Part shown: positions 17,480-44,891 of the stretch, piece after piece
How the letters are laid out: each line of letters opens with the position of its first letter
Numbering within the stretch: the stretch's first letter is position 1
Assembly: GCF_964340395.1 (NCBI RefSeq)
Contig: NC_135554.1
Span: 19,510,592-19,574,591, forward strand
Length of the DNA stretch: 64,000 nt
Direction: 5' to 3'
From: Glandiceps talaboti
Taxonomy: Eukaryota > Hemichordata > Enteropneusta > Spengelidae
Program-made: the position numbers and the translations under genes
The notes under the pieces: model-generated
Database searches by the model: none
Seen by the model: the letters and a program-made list of their open reading frames with translations, nothing else
What the model was told of the DNA's origin: nothing

Positions 17480-18491
17480 ACCACTTCAATCACGCCGTAC
17501 CGTGGTCATATACCAGTTTTCAGTTTTCTGAGTTATGAACTTGTAGGGTTTTTTTTGTTTCGGAAGTAAAATAATTATAAAATAATGACTATGTGTTACA
17601 CGTATATAGTTCATATAAAAAACGGGGAATGAAATGTCGGTCAACCATGCCATATTCAAATGACAGAGAATCACAATACTGTGCGCACATCACGTGATCT
17701 GTGGGACGGGTACGTTTTTATTTCTGACCCCTCCCTTACACAATCCTAGCTAGTAAACTGATCGATAAGCCAATGTGGGGGTATTTTGGATATCGTAGTG
17801 GTAAATATTGACCGTAGTTCATGACCGGCCGCTCTGACCGGTCGTATGCTTTTTATATGGTCACCTGCGAAGCAGCTCCAGAGACATATTTATAGGTGAG
17901 TTTCCGTTTTAGTGGTATTCTGTAAATGGGTCGCCATCTTGCTTACACCAGAGATATGTAAAACACCGAGATAGCCATGAAACAAACAAGAAAGTGTGTT
18001 TTATTTCCTTTGCTTTTTTCGACTGTGAAGTGATAGAAAGTTAGGGCATTCGTTGTAGCTTACACACGAGTGAGGTCAGAACAAAACACTGCAAACAGAA
18101 AATCCGTAGGTACCGATTGGTATACTCTTTTTAATACTTAGGCAAACGCACAAGCTTATAGAATAGTGTTGTCAAAGTTAAAAAGTCTATGTGATTACAT
18201 TTTTGCGAAAATTGTATTCGAAATGTGTTTTAAGGCCCAGGTCTGTTTTTAATTTGGGCATTTGTGTCCCATGATCACTAAGGTTGAGCATGTGCCAGGG
18301 AATTGTGACCTACTTATTACTCTTGTATACAGAGCAAGACATCAGTGCTGTATGATTGGAAGCGTAGTGCAATTATTATCCATCCTGCCTCAAAGGCCAA
18401 TACATGTACACATTTTAGTCATTAAAATACTACTGTAACAGTAACCTCAAATTATTTATATCACCCCCCCCCCCCAAAAAAAAAAAAAGCA
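17480..18491. other. Region upstream of the RdRP gene
   Basis: No open coding signal. Contains CACGTG-like and GC-richer stretches near 17690-17890 and a C/A homopolymer pair at about 18465-18488 just before a candidate first exon. No TATA box stands out. Confidence 0.4.
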
Positions 18492-18542
18492 ATGGAGGCA
18501 TTCAATGTTCAACGTACAATTCAGGGACCAACAGCACTCGGT
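18492..18542 (+). CDS. Candidate first coding exon of the RdRP gene
   Basis: An ATG with G at +4 opens 17 codons (reading MEAFNVQRTIQ and on to GPTALG) and ends at a strong GT donor, GTAAGT at 18543, in phase 0. The RdRP exon at 20075 begins in phase 0 after a polypyrimidine-AG acceptor, so joining them keeps the frame. No other evidence supports it; the RdRP could instead start at the ATG at 20174 or at another upstream exon. Confidence 0.35.
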
Positions 18543-19154
18543 GTAAGTGAACAACATTGTTTTAATGCATGAAATTGTATCTCATTAATATGGATATATA
18601 AACAACAATTAGGTCTGCGAAAAGAAAAAAAATACTGCTAACCAAGTTGTCGCCATTTTGTTTCTCTGGTTGACCGTAACAACTGTGGACTAGCATGTTA
18701 TTTCAGTTCACAATCGTACCAGGTGTAGGCTTCGGTTTACAATGTCATTAAGTGTCCTATCAAGTGTGACCATGTATTCGCGGAATTTCTATACATGCAA
18801 TGGTATATGGAAAAGCTGATATTATGTACTTTCATTCGGGGCGGGATTTAGGGATTTTGGTGGTTCTTGAAATAGATCCGTCCTTTTTTAAAAGAATAGC
18901 TATGATAGCATTCTCCCACTCCTCTCGATGTTCTACTAGTATATTATTGTTGCATAATGTTTTGTATCCTCACGTGTATTTCTATTCTTTGTATTTGTAT
19001 TTGTTATGTTTTGCAATTGCCAGATTATGGATGCATTGCCGTTTATAAATAAATAAATATATGAATATAAATCAGAGTGGAGATAACACTCTACGGTCAT
19101 TTTCTCTGCCCACTTTGCGCGACTCAAAACAAATGACAAAATTTCGGATCGTGG

Positions 19155-19340
19155 TCCGAAAAAAAATTGTCTTTCTTCGGACCACTCGATTTCCATAGCA
19201 GGTACATTGTACAAAGTACAGTGACCAACGTGTCAGGCCTACCGGAAGTCAATCATTTGAGTTACTCCACACCCCTGCTATGGAAATCGAGTGGTCCGAA
19301 AAAATACAAATTTTTTTTCGGACGACAATCCGATATTGAT
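19155..19340. mobile_element. Foldback element family E
   Basis: Inverted arms: GGACCACTCGATTTCC at about 19179-19202 and its complement at about 19274-19298, with outer GGTCCGAAAAAA blocks repeated on both sides. Loop is about 70 bp. Probably a small non-autonomous DNA transposon in RdRP intron 1. Confidence 0.65.
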
Positions 19341-19530
19341 TATTTTCGAAAGACTTCCAAAAACTTTTCTATAAAAAGAAAAAATAATAGACTTTCAATT
19401 ATATATAATCCTTAACAAATTCTGGTTTGACGAAAAGTAAATCAAAATAAAGCATGTTAAAAAACAATAATCTCAAATAAATGAAACTTTGTTTGGATTA
19501 AATAATAAAAGTGTGGATTCCATCGAAAAA

Positions 19531-19615
19531 CTCACTCACTCACTCACTCACTCACTCACTCACTCACTCACTCACTCACTCACTCACTCACTCACTCACT
19601 CACTCATTCATTCAC
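19531..19615. repeat. (CTCA)n microsatellite
   Basis: About 19 CTCA units ending in two TTCA variants. Confidence 0.98.
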
Positions 19616-19829
19616 TTATGAAGGGAGCGAGGTTAAACCAAAGACAAGCTGGTATCTAGGAACTTTAAAATTGTATCCGTAAGAAGGCTGCTATGATATA
19701 TGGATGTGAACACCAGATGTGAACACCAACTATGTAATAATTAGCTTCAAAATTAAAAAAATTAAAACGAGTGACGCCCAGTTAAGTTTTTTTTTTTTTA
19801 CAAATTCAATACCGATAGCATATACCCTC

Positions 19830-20011
<182 letters not shown>

Positions 20012-20074
20012 ACGGCTACATTTAAATAAAACACCGATGTTAATAATTGTTTTTCTATCCTTTTTCGTTCGTAG

Positions 20075-26950
<6,876 letters not shown>

Positions 26951-28909
26951 ACATATTTCCCTTAAGATTAACATTATAACAGTTCTCAATTTCTCTCCAA
27001 ACTTTGACATACGAAATCTTGTCTATGGTTCTTATAGGATTAATGTTTTGTTTTCCAGGAAATCGTCAATCTGTTGTCCCCCCCCCCCCGAGAGTTAGCA
27101 CACTATTCGGCGGCCATATTGGCCGGAGACCCCTGACCTTTTGTTTTCTTGAAGAATGGGTTGAAGTTTTGCGTGCGGGTATTTTAATAACATTTTGTCT
27201 GGACTTGGCTTCTAGATGTCGTTTACTTCGTCTCGCGAATGTAGGGTTGTTTGTTCTAGATTTCGAAAACAACAACATGGAAGAGGAACAATCGAGTGAT
27301 ACAGAAAGCGATATTTGATTTCAATGTTTGAGGTCCTGTACATTGGATAATTACAGGGAAAACGGGGTTAGTTTGGTGTTTTACTCACGGGGCACGATAT
27401 TTGTTTGCTTGTGATTTTTTGATTTTTTTTACATAAATAGACACGTTTTGAAACCAAAACTAAGAATAACAGTGGCGCCCCACACACCAGGGCCATGTAG
27501 CAAAGTACATTGATAAGTTATTGGTGTCTGTAAAAGCATATATTTTCTGCCATCTGGTTCATTGCCAAAGCAATACAGAAATTTGAAGGAAATTGGTAAT
27601 AATCGGTATTAGAAGTAGAGGATATTTACCACATAGTCAATAATATTTTATTGAATACAATTCGCAAATATTTTTTTGCAAATCGAAATATAATTGTTGG
27701 AAAATATTGTGTTGGCATAAGGTAACTAATAGCCAATGGGAGTGAGAATACTAAGATGCTCTGTAAACCTAGGTTTACTGAAACGAACTTTTCGCTCCAA
27801 TCCAGCAGAGTCACTTTCATTTACTTGCTAACTTTATCCTGTTTTCTTTTGTAACAGTTATATTAACTTTCATGTGTAAAGAGTTTTTTTTAAATTAATT
27901 TTTGTTGAGCAAGTGAAGATGTAAGGATGATAGATACTTTTGTAAGTAGTTGCAGCATGGCGTTTCATTTTTCACTACTAGTAAGTTTTTCTTAAGCTCT
28001 ACCTGGACCATTAAAAACTGCTTTGTTAGATGTCTTAACTTCTAAATATTGTACACTATGAGAAGTATTGAATAGTCTAGAGGTAAACTTACATATGCAG
28101 CTGTACACATGATATGCGGAGACATCTTTGTAAATTTCTGTGTTTCGGTACGGACCCTAAAATCAACGCCTTCATCGACCAGAACATGTTGCATTTCAAC
28201 GTCATTCACAGTGCTGGTGCTTACTAGTAAGATCTGGCACCAAGATGCCAAATCATCTCCTAGGTTTCGTTCCTACCACACTTTCAAATCAATGTTTGAA
28301 CCAGAGAGATGTGTTATAATGTTTATACATTTAGAACAACACTCAAGGTTTCATTGCTCTTCGCATCCTTTGTAGATTGAGAGTTGGCGACACGAAAACA
28401 TTTCTGCTGACCAAGGATTAAATAAATTAGCCTATTCATTCAATTTGCAATGAAAAATAGAGAGGAATTTCCCTCTATGAACTAAAGTGTTTGTAATATT
28501 CTTTGCTCTTTGGGCCTGTGGCCTTATTGTTTTGAATTAAACTGATTGATTGAAAAGATACGCCTTACACATTCATTGTTGTGACTGAAAGAATATGACC
28601 TAGCTTGAAAAAACTTGTTCAGATAAAATTTCCTCAGGCCAATAAAGTGATAGATAACTGACGTTATAGCTTGTTTGGCTTGCCTTGATATTGAATATTT
28701 AATGAGCACTACCATATATAGGCATATATTCATTAACTGACATGGCACCGAATTCAAAACAAAGCTATCGCGCGCTCGTGATTTCAACCTGACACAGCAG
28801 TACAGGTGCAACTTCTTTTTTTATATGTACAGTAAATTGAACAATTTTTAACGAATGTATATTTGGCTGTTTGATGAAAAAAATGCTTCAATTGCAGCTA
28901 ATGCAAGTA
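26951..28909. other. RdRP 3' flank and intergenic DNA
   Basis: An open stretch at 27004-27318 ends in an acidic MEEEQSSDTESD tail but has no family match, no clear acceptor/donor logic and starts inside a C-run region; it is left unannotated. At 28490-28560 a GGGCCTGTGGCC stem followed by an AATTAAACTGATTGATTG tail looks like a LINE or SINE 3' end. Confidence 0.4.
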
Positions 28910-28999
28910 CAATCTGATTAAATTCTAATGTAGGGAACTTGGTGTGATTTCTTTATTTACCTCCTTCTTTTATTTTCGTTTGTTCTTTTTTTTGTTATG
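28910..28999 (+). mobile_element. Foldback MITE family D, half copy
   Basis: CAATCTGATTAAATTCTAAT, then GAACTTGG, GATTTCT and CGTTTGTTCTTTTT in the same order as the left arm at 17256-17365. The right arm is not recognisable. Confidence 0.6.
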
Positions 29000-29191
29000 T
29001 GAGAGCCTTAAGTTTGTACCTACACCCATGACATCTGACACAATATACCACAGGAGTTCTCGTACAAAACATACAAAAACTCGAGCGCTGGGTGGATTTA
29101 CTGAACGAATGAGAATATCGAATGCGCTGAAACTTTACTGGTAAAATACTTCAGAGTACTCTGTTCGAAAATATCTCGAGCGCACATCTTA

Positions 29192-29503
29192 TCACAGACA
29201 ACGATGTTGGTTATTATCTAATACTGAAACGTACGTTGCCTGGACAGTGGTCAACATCTCCACCGCATGGTATTCTCGATCCCTAATATCTTCAACACAC
29301 TGTTCCCCTACCTGGCAGTGGTGGACAGTGGTGAGAACGTTAGATAATAACCCGAAAGTGAAATAAGACCCTTCTCTCACTTTATTGTCACATGTATGGC
29401 CCTCAACCAGAACCGATTGTAAAATCCTACCACGCATTCTGTAATTTCCAAAGCCGTAGGGGCAAGGCTCCCTACGTCTCGTCTTGGAGGTATATTCCTC
29501 CAT
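29192..29503 (-). CDS. Orphan open frame, 103 aa, unrecognised
   Basis: Minus-strand ATG at 29503 in a good context (GGCCATGG) opens 103 codons of ordinary composition, starting MEEYTSKTRRREPCPYG. I know no homologue. Part of the DNA (about 29210-29240 and 29340-29360) forms an inverted repeat around GGTTATTATCTAA, so it may lie within a foldback element. It could be a chance frame. Confidence 0.2.
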   Translation of the reverse strand: MEEYTSKTRRREPCPYGFGNYRMRGRILQSVLVEGHTCDNKVREGSYFTFGLLSNVLTTVHHCQVGEQCVEDIRDREYHAVEMLTTVQATYVSVLDNNQHRCL

Positions 29504-30569
29504 GGCCTAACGGAGGTCAATGTTAGAAAATGAATAGTAAATATGATATCGAATCAATTGAACTCATAATAATGTTTGTCCTGTTATGGTAAAAATGTTA
29601 AGTGTTACGTTTCTCATCGTATCACCACTTCAAAATGATCAATCCTGCGTTCAAGTCGGGGGGGGGGGGGGGTAAGAAAACAGAAAAAAAGGGTATTAAA
29701 GTGTACATGTGTTAGTCACGGATCTTCAACTCATAATTGCTCGTACATCTAATAACAATCAGGGTGCCTTAGAAATGACAATTAAAGGCTAGAACGAACC
29801 ATTTTATTTATAAAAGATCCCGAATTTCAACGAAAAACGATAATTTCCCCCCAGATACACTATTGTGTCGCCAAAAGTGAAGTTGTGTTTTCTCATGATT
29901 TGACTACAGAGGGCGGTGTCTATTTTGGGTCGGACTCAAGCACAAGAAACATCGAAACAAAGATGCCACCTTTTAATACCCTTTCATACAGTCTCAGTGA
30001 ACAATAACATTACAAGCTAAAATCATAAACCCTGCACGTGTAGGGTCTATGAAACAAACAAAATACAAACAATTATCTGAAAACACTACATAAAGAGACC
30101 CACTGTTGTCGAGCAGAGTAGAGCATCAAAACACATAGCCTCTGTACTTTAAATACTAATAATCTTGTTGTCTTTACCTAAATTGTCTCTGCTTGAAGCT
30201 CACTTCATGCAAGCAACCGCAACGCTCTATATTCCATAGTTGTAAATGTAATTACGTATGCATTCTATGTAATTACGCATTGTGTAGACCAACGCAAGTT
30301 CATTTCTATTGTCCAGTGAAGAGATCAGACAAGCAACTGTGTGAATACACTTAAAAATAACTCCTACGCTATACACTACAGTAACAATGAACTACTACTC
30401 GTCATACGAGGAAGTTTAGACGTTTGTTCACGTAGCTGAGAGTCTTCGACCTTTCGAACTATATAGTGACAGCCCAAGTTTCGGTTTAATATAGTCTGTA
30501 CAGTTCGATCTGTACAGTTATTCTGCTCTGTATACGCTACATGCATTCGAGGTGGCTCTACGGTTCTAC
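29504..30569. other. Upstream region of sulfotransferase copy 1
   Basis: Contains a G run (29659-29671) and a 28-bp near-palindrome at 30024-30051. No TATA box stands out. A CTGTACAG pair separated by 6 bp lies at about 30495-30520. Confidence 0.4.
30024..30051. repeat. Short palindrome with CATAGACCCT-type core
   Basis: Arms CATAAACCCTGCAC and GTGTAGGGTCTATG are complementary apart from two positions. Related words occur at 31756-31776, 38499-38530 and 38784-38801. Confidence 0.65.
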
Positions 30570-37927
<7,358 letters not shown>

Positions 37928-37974
37928 ATGGAACTGTTTACATGGCTATTGAAATATTGTCTTCATTTGCTCAT

Positions 37975-37980
37975 AATAAA
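37975..37980 (+). promoter_or_regulatory. Poly(A) signal of sulfotransferase copy 1
   Basis: AATAAA 48 bases after the stop codon. Confidence 0.6.
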
Positions 37981-38498
37981 TGCAATTTGTACTGTACAAT
38001 ACGGGTTGGTTATAGGAGTACTCTGTGGAATTCTTCTTCTTTATAAGTACAGTCCTCAGACATAAGTAAAGTCGTAAAATTACGTTTTAAAAACAAAATA
38101 TTCTGCGTTTATTCACGCATTGTTATTGACTGGACCTTCCTTTGGAATGTTTTCAAGTATATATGCTGTCTGTGATGTAGTTAGGCAGAGTGTTCAATAG
38201 CCTAATGGTGTGTGGAAAGAAGGACTTGCATTAAAGGAATGTATCTGTCTCCAAAGACATTACATTTATATGATGGATATAAAATGTCAAACAGTTATAT
38301 TCATCTTCTACTTTCAAATTGTAAATAAGGCCAATCTTTCTCTCGGTTTTGAACATTCCAATCTCTGTTTCTTGTCCAGTGCGTAGTTAGTAGCATGATG
38401 CCTAATTAATGATATTTATTTATTCATTTTTGTATATTTGGTGTGTGTCAAGGCTGGTGACCTGCAAATTTCGTAACTATAACCCCAGTACCACTAAC

Positions 38499-38530
38499 CA
38501 TAGACCCTACACCCTGGTGTAGGGTCTATG
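38499..38530. repeat. Perfect 32-bp palindrome, CATAGACCCT core
   Basis: Perfect 15-bp arms (CATAGACCCTACACC and its complement) around CT. Confidence 0.9.
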
Positions 38531-38783
38531 CACTAACGAACAGACTAGAAACACCTACTGCATTAGGTGTGAATGGGGCTCTTAATCCATATCTACTAGT
38601 GGTCTGAGCTATAACTTTACATTTACACTATGGCACACCATAATATCACAACTTAAGATCAACATGGAAGTAGATAGGGGTTCTACTTCCATGAGATCAG
38701 CAAGACTTGTAGTCAAAGGGTAAACTGCATATGAGACGATGTATGGAGTATAACTGGAACATACACTTTATTAAAGCCCAGAC

Positions 38784-38801
38784 CATAGACCCTGGTCTAT
38801 G
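38784..38801. repeat. Short palindrome CATAGACC-CT-GGTCTATG
   Basis: Perfect 8-bp arms around CT. It looks like the 32-bp palindrome at 38499 with its middle removed. Confidence 0.65.
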
Positions 38802-39184
38802 CCCAGAGCTAGGAAAGACTGGTGCTCCGTGGTCAGAATCAAAGTCGCTCAAACATGCAACTATGGTCGAATCACAATAGATGTAAGTCATGCATAAGAG
38901 ATGACCTTCCTAAGATGCGAATAGGTCATGCATAATTATGAGCGTCATGGAAATGAAACAAAGGACACTAAACTTTAACTTGAATGACATCTTTAGACAT
39001 ACGATATTAGTGTACCTATTGTCTTGACACCCATGTGAGCTCTTGAAATAAAAGGCATTCATTTCTCTAACTAGGTGTTTGGCGACATGTATAAACAGCG
39101 TCACGTCTGAATGCAAACACAAATTAACAAATTCAAGACAATATCACACCACACCACACCTTATCACATCGTTGCTTAGTTCAT

Positions 39185-39223
39185 CCTTGGAGGAATTATA
39201 CTGACAGTATAATTCCTCCAAGG
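39185..39223. repeat. Perfect 39-bp palindrome flanked by TTCAT direct repeats
   Basis: Arms of 19 bp (CCTTGGAGGAATTATACTG and its complement) around a single A. TTCAT stands directly on both sides, as expected of a target-site duplication. A decayed relative is at 43709-43739. Confidence 0.85.
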
Positions 39224-39237
39224 TTCATCATAGTATA

Positions 39238-39372
39238 TCTGCTAGGCCTCGGATGTTCTTCCGATAGAATACGACACACGCCCAAACATCGCTATCGAGG
39301 ATGGAACATCAAACTTCGTTCGCTTATAGTATCGAAAGAAAGCCCGAACGTCTAGCAGCAAGACTACATAGT
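39238..39372. mobile_element. Foldback element family H (copy 1)
   Basis: Runs from CTGCTAGGCCTCGGATG to CGTCTAGCAGCAAGACTA, with a central CATCGCTATCGAGGA and TTCGTTCGCTTATAGTAT. Copy 2 is at 42383-42543. The ends are complementary around CTGCTAGAC. Confidence 0.7.
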
Positions 39373-40666
39373 CTAGTGATGTGACCTGAAACTTGGTAAT
39401 AACCTAAACATGTAATATAAACTATCCAAACAGACATGATTTATCATAGGTCTAAAAATAAGTGTTCTAACAATGCCAGGACAGTGTATCGTCATGCATC
39501 GGCGTTGACATGTTATTTTTTTTAGAATAGTTTAAAATTACATACTTGGCAAATAAGGCCTCAAATTCATACCCATACCATCTGAGCCTGACTTACGTAT
39601 ACCTCAATCTATAAATATTCAAAGACACACGATTCTTGGTATTATTGGTACACACGAAAAAAAACACGGACACATTTCAATGTGTAGATGTCACCACAAC
39701 CCTGTCTTTAAATGGGTTTATAAAAGGTGAAACAAATAAGATACTGAAGAACTTGTAATAATAACCCCGACTCTCTTTCTTGCTAAACGACATGTATTCG
39801 AACAAAAACGAAAAGAACGAGAATAGAGTCAAACTGAAATCGAACAATTTTCGCAAATAAATGAACATTCAGACAAGAATATATATGTCCAAAACTCATT
39901 GAACAAAACATTATTCGTTGCATCTTACAATCCATACTTGAAAGGACACGAGATAAGAAAGGCACTTTTGAAAAAAAAAATGGTATCTTATTTTAATAGC
40001 CAAAATGAAACACTTATTATAATGTTCCCAACATAGCCTATGTGAGATGCTGAAACAAAGACCTGTCACAAGAAACATTAATCAACAGACAGAAAAGGTC
40101 ATAAAGACAACACACAAAACAAAAATGAATTAGTCGACATACTGGCCTCTTTATTTGAGGAATCAAATCACTAATTGAAAGCTAACCTGGGGCATAGAGC
40201 CTCCACCCACAGAGCTGGCTAGGGAGATAATCCCCATATGACTGACGACGAAACTAAAGGTAGTTTCGTAACCATGGTAACAATGATTGTGATGAGTCTT
40301 GAAACTGTTCTTGCGCAATAATCAATGATCCATCCCTAAATGCATGCGTAAAAAATAGTGACCGACCCCTAAAAACACCAGCCCACCTCCCTGTAAATTC
40401 TGTCCAGTCCCTATATATCATAGACACGCGATCTGTCAGTTATGTTCAGTGATGAGAGATACGAAATCGCGCCCTCCGACGGTGTGGTTGAAGAGTGAGT
40501 TCAAACGAAACAAGCAATACTTTATTTTCAGACCACAACAAAGGTCATTGAACCTCTTGTCGATATGCCACATCGTCTTGCGGATAGTCGTGAAGACGTG
40601 AGACACATGTATAGTCTTCGACGAATCGTGTAGTGTATCAATTCTCCATTTTACAGTGTAACCGGC

Positions 40667-43600
40667 ATGGGCAATTCATCATTGTTTCAAACGAGACTAA
40701 AGGGACCTGTATGTGCGGCAGTAGGGGTACTTGTCCTATTATCAATGCTATTCACATTGTATCCGTCGGATAAGTATGCAGATAGCTGGATCAGGTTTGG
40801 AATAAACACCAAAAAAGGGTCAATATCCGGTACGTTAATTTCTTACTGTCAATTTGTCCTCATGTTGTGTTGTGTAAATTTAACAGTTAAAAAAGAGATT
40901 GACAAATCTGACTACATGTACGTCGTAAGGCCAACTTCAACATGTATACTCTATGACTGTCGTACAACCTCTAGTCTAGAGGATATCCGTGGTATTGAGT
41001 GTAGGAAAGGCTCAAACTCACGGATGGCCTAGACTATGCAACTTAACCTCGGGTCACAATAAAATATGTGTATGTTTGTACAGTGGTCTACAAAGGGACA
41101 ATGCTTTAACAACCACAAACATTAGTACTCAGAAAGTGCCTTTCACCGGTCACGTGAAACATAAGGAAACGGTGACCCGTGACGGTACTCTCTGAATATT
41201 CCCAGTAAATACTTAATAACGCGAACATTTTGTACTAGGACCATCCTTGAACCGAGTCTTAACCCACAAGTGACTGTGATTCCAACGCTCTGGTGAATAA
41301 CGTGAATGGGCGTTGTTAAACATGTATTTGAATGGAAGGAAAGTCCGTATCTCAGTGGTCTGAGTCCTTATGTAATATTAGGGGTACATCATTTGATTTC
41401 GGAGGGGGGGGGGGGCTGGAGGATTTTCGAAGCAGGAAAAAAATTGCTGACCAACTCATGACATAAAAAAATTATTTCTAGGGTATGAGCTAAATAAAAT
41501 TTTTGTTGTGTTTCAAGTGCAAAAACTAGCTACAAATGTCAAATTCCCAGGTACATGTGTTTCTGGCACTTGGCTTCCTCTAACTTCTATTCGACTTTGA
41601 TTGCCTACTTTCCAATTTTACTAGTCAGCATTCATTGCTACCTCTTACTTTTGAAATAAGCTACATTCGTTACGTAATTCAGTTTCAAAAAATTAATAAT
41701 TACACGACCCGGCGCAAAGTCACATTTAAAGCATATATTTGTTTTGTTTTTAAATTTGGTGTACCCCTACTTGGCAAAAAAACCCCGAAATTGCAACATT
41801 TTTGCTGTTGGGTCCAAATCCTCCAAACCCCCCCCCCCCCCCCCAATCAAATGGTTTACCCATCAGTGTAGGAATAGCTCTGGAAATATGTTATGTTCTC
41901 CGAATACTCCAACACGTCTCCGTCCACTTACGAAATGTGTCGCAGTTCTTGGAGCGCATATTTCCAGAGCTAGTTCCGAAAATACAATGGTGCACGTTAG
42001 AGTTGCTAAATTCATATTTTAACATCATTGCAGCATGATTATAATGTAACTTCTCCGTACTGGCATGACACAAGGAATTCAGGATCAGGTTATAGCATGA
42101 CGCTGATATTTAACTTAGTGGGCGGTGACACTGATGATGCCTCGGTCTCACTCGTCATTTTGCTGTGTTTATGTTGTCATTTCACGGAGACTGAGTCAAG
42201 AAATTGCGTACCAACTCCATTCAGATCCAGTCATATGGTGATTTTTTTGTATTTGCTCAAAACTTTTTCCTTAATATTTATCGTCTTATGTAAGAATATA
42301 TAAAGGAAATTAAATGTTACGGGTCTATTTTTTCAGTATGGACTCGCCACGTCCATCGAATTAGGTTCAGTCATAATTATCTCTAGTCTAACTGCTAGAC
42401 CTCGGATGTTCATCCGATACAATACGACACACGACCGAACATCGCTATCGAGGAGGGAACATGTTCGGGCAAGCCCTCACTGCGAACTTCGTTCGCTTAT
42501 AGTATCGAAAGAAAGCCCGAACGTCTAGCAGCAAGACTAGATTATCTCGTATTTCACTGAATATGATTAGTTTTCAATTATTTCAGAGGCCAAATTATAT
42601 TCTTTCAGAGGCCTACTTTTATATATATCTATATAATCTATTTACTTACTTACTTACTAATGTAGTATATTATGTATGTATGTATGTATGTATGTATGTA
42701 TGTATGTATGTATGTATGTATGTATGTATGTATGTATGTATGTATGTATGTATGTATGTATGTATGTATGTATGTATGTATGTATGTATGTATGTATGTA
42801 TGTATGTATGTATGTAGGTGGTATTATTTATTTATTTATTTTTGAGGATGCTCAGCTACAGCGCCAGCCATGCGTGGATGCAGTCATATTATTATGTTGT
42901 GAGCCTCCGATGTTCCAAGTTTTTTCGAATCCCTCAGCAAACTGTGTAATGGTACTATGATGTGTGGGATGGGTCTGGTGGGGGATGTGCGCGTGCGCGT
43001 AGGTATGTGTAATACTTGTGTTACTGTGTGTGTGTGTGTGGGGGGGGGGTCGTCCCATTTCATATTGAGTTTATTTTCAGAGCATGTTATACTTCAGTGT
43101 TGTTCAGTGAAAAAGTTGTTCATGGCAGTGCACTGAAATAATGTGTCAAACATTTTTCCACGTGTTTTAAAACATTAAAGAGGCCATATGGATGAGGATT
43201 GGGTATTTATTTTGGATTTTGGATTTATAAACAATGTTACCATGGCTTCCTACTCGACAAAAGTCAATGTAATACACCATTGTCTTAGTCTGTGTTTGTC
43301 ATTTAATACATTGCAAAAAGCTCAAAAATGTGTAAAATGTTTGTTATTGTACGTACAATAACAAACATTTTACACATTTATTATACTTTTGCAATTCATT
43401 GAACTACAAACATGGACTTGGTATATGCTGTGTCACGTTGATTTTTAAGTAGGAAGCTATGAAAAAAAATGTTCTGTAAAGTAAAAAATATCCAAACCTC
43501 ATCCATATGGCCACTTTAAATGCACACTGTTAATTTTTTTCTTTAGTGACACTTCTGTACGCACGTCTACTATACAATCCATGCCCCGGTAATCCTATAT

Positions 43601-44352
43601 TCGACCTGATCATAGGTTTGAAATAGTATGATGGCATAAAAAATCATTGGAAAAATAATGACACGTAATTATACTCAATATTCACATACATTGTTTGATT
43701 AAGTGGACCTTGGAATAATTATACTGTAATTACTCCAAGACTGAAGAGTGGACTGATTGATAACACCAGTTTCCTGTGTTTTTTTTATCTCTCTATTGCA
43801 AAGGTCAATCTAACGCTTCTGTCAAGTTCGAAGTTCCAATGACGTCAAATTCAGTGAGTAATGTTGACTGTTAATTTTATCACTAATGAATATAAGATTT
43901 AGAGTCGCCTTTGTTTGATATGTACCCGGAGATACTCAGATATACATACCATCTACAAGTAATGTAACTGTAACCATGGGTTTATTAGTGGGAAAGGTTG
44001 AGGTCGCCATTACTGTAGGGGTCATAGTTGGAATTATTTCCTGGATAAGTGTGCCAATATGTAACTTTATAGTTGCATTGCACATGTTACGGTGACTGGA
44101 CTTTTAAAGATACGTCATGTCGTTTCGCCCTCAACGGCGGGTGGAAGCAAGATGTGTCGGCTCCCTGACATGGCACAGGTGCACAGCGTCTCTCTCTAAA
44201 CCCTGTAGACATGTATGGTTTCCTTTGTACTCTGCAATGCTCTGATGGATATTACAACTAGTACTATACTTGTTCACATAAAGAAATGTCATGATATGAA
44301 TGAAACTTGAAATGTGGGGAAGAGAGTCAATACTCTGTATAATCTGATACTA

Positions 44353-44401
<49 letters not shown>

Positions 44402-44639
44402 TATGTGTGTGTGTGGGTTTGACTACATTTATGACAGACGGTAGGCAAAGTTTACCCCTTTATTCGTTCCATTCAGGCGACGGATTTGATATTTTACAAC
44501 AAGGTCGGGAAATGTGGAAGTAGGTCTCTCGTCTACCTGCTCCGACTTCTTGGTAAGAAAAATAACTTTACTGCAGCTGGTGAAAATAAGACAAGAAATA
44601 TGACTGAGACAATGCAGAGAAGTGAACAGGTTAGTTAAG

Positions 44640-44711
<72 letters not shown>

Positions 44712-44851
44712 GTCTCTCTCTCCCCCTCTCTCTCTCACACTGGATATATGTATGTATGTATATATGTATGATTGTATGTATGTATGTATGTATGTATGTA
44801 TGTATGTATGTATGTATGTATGTATGTATGTATGTATGTATGTATGTATGG

Positions 44852-44891
<40 letters not shown>

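Larger units (their letters stand above)
37981..40666. other. Intergenic region between the sulfotransferase copies
   Basis: No gene seen. It holds several short palindromes and one foldback element, listed separately. A block near 40385-40400 (CCCTGTAAATTCTGTCC) recurs at 50051-50067 beside a poly-C run. Confidence 0.5.

Noticed and set aside
27004-27318. 104-codon open frame after the RdRP stop
   Set aside because: Starts within DNA flanking a C run, no homologue or convincing splice sites; the acidic tail alone is too weak.
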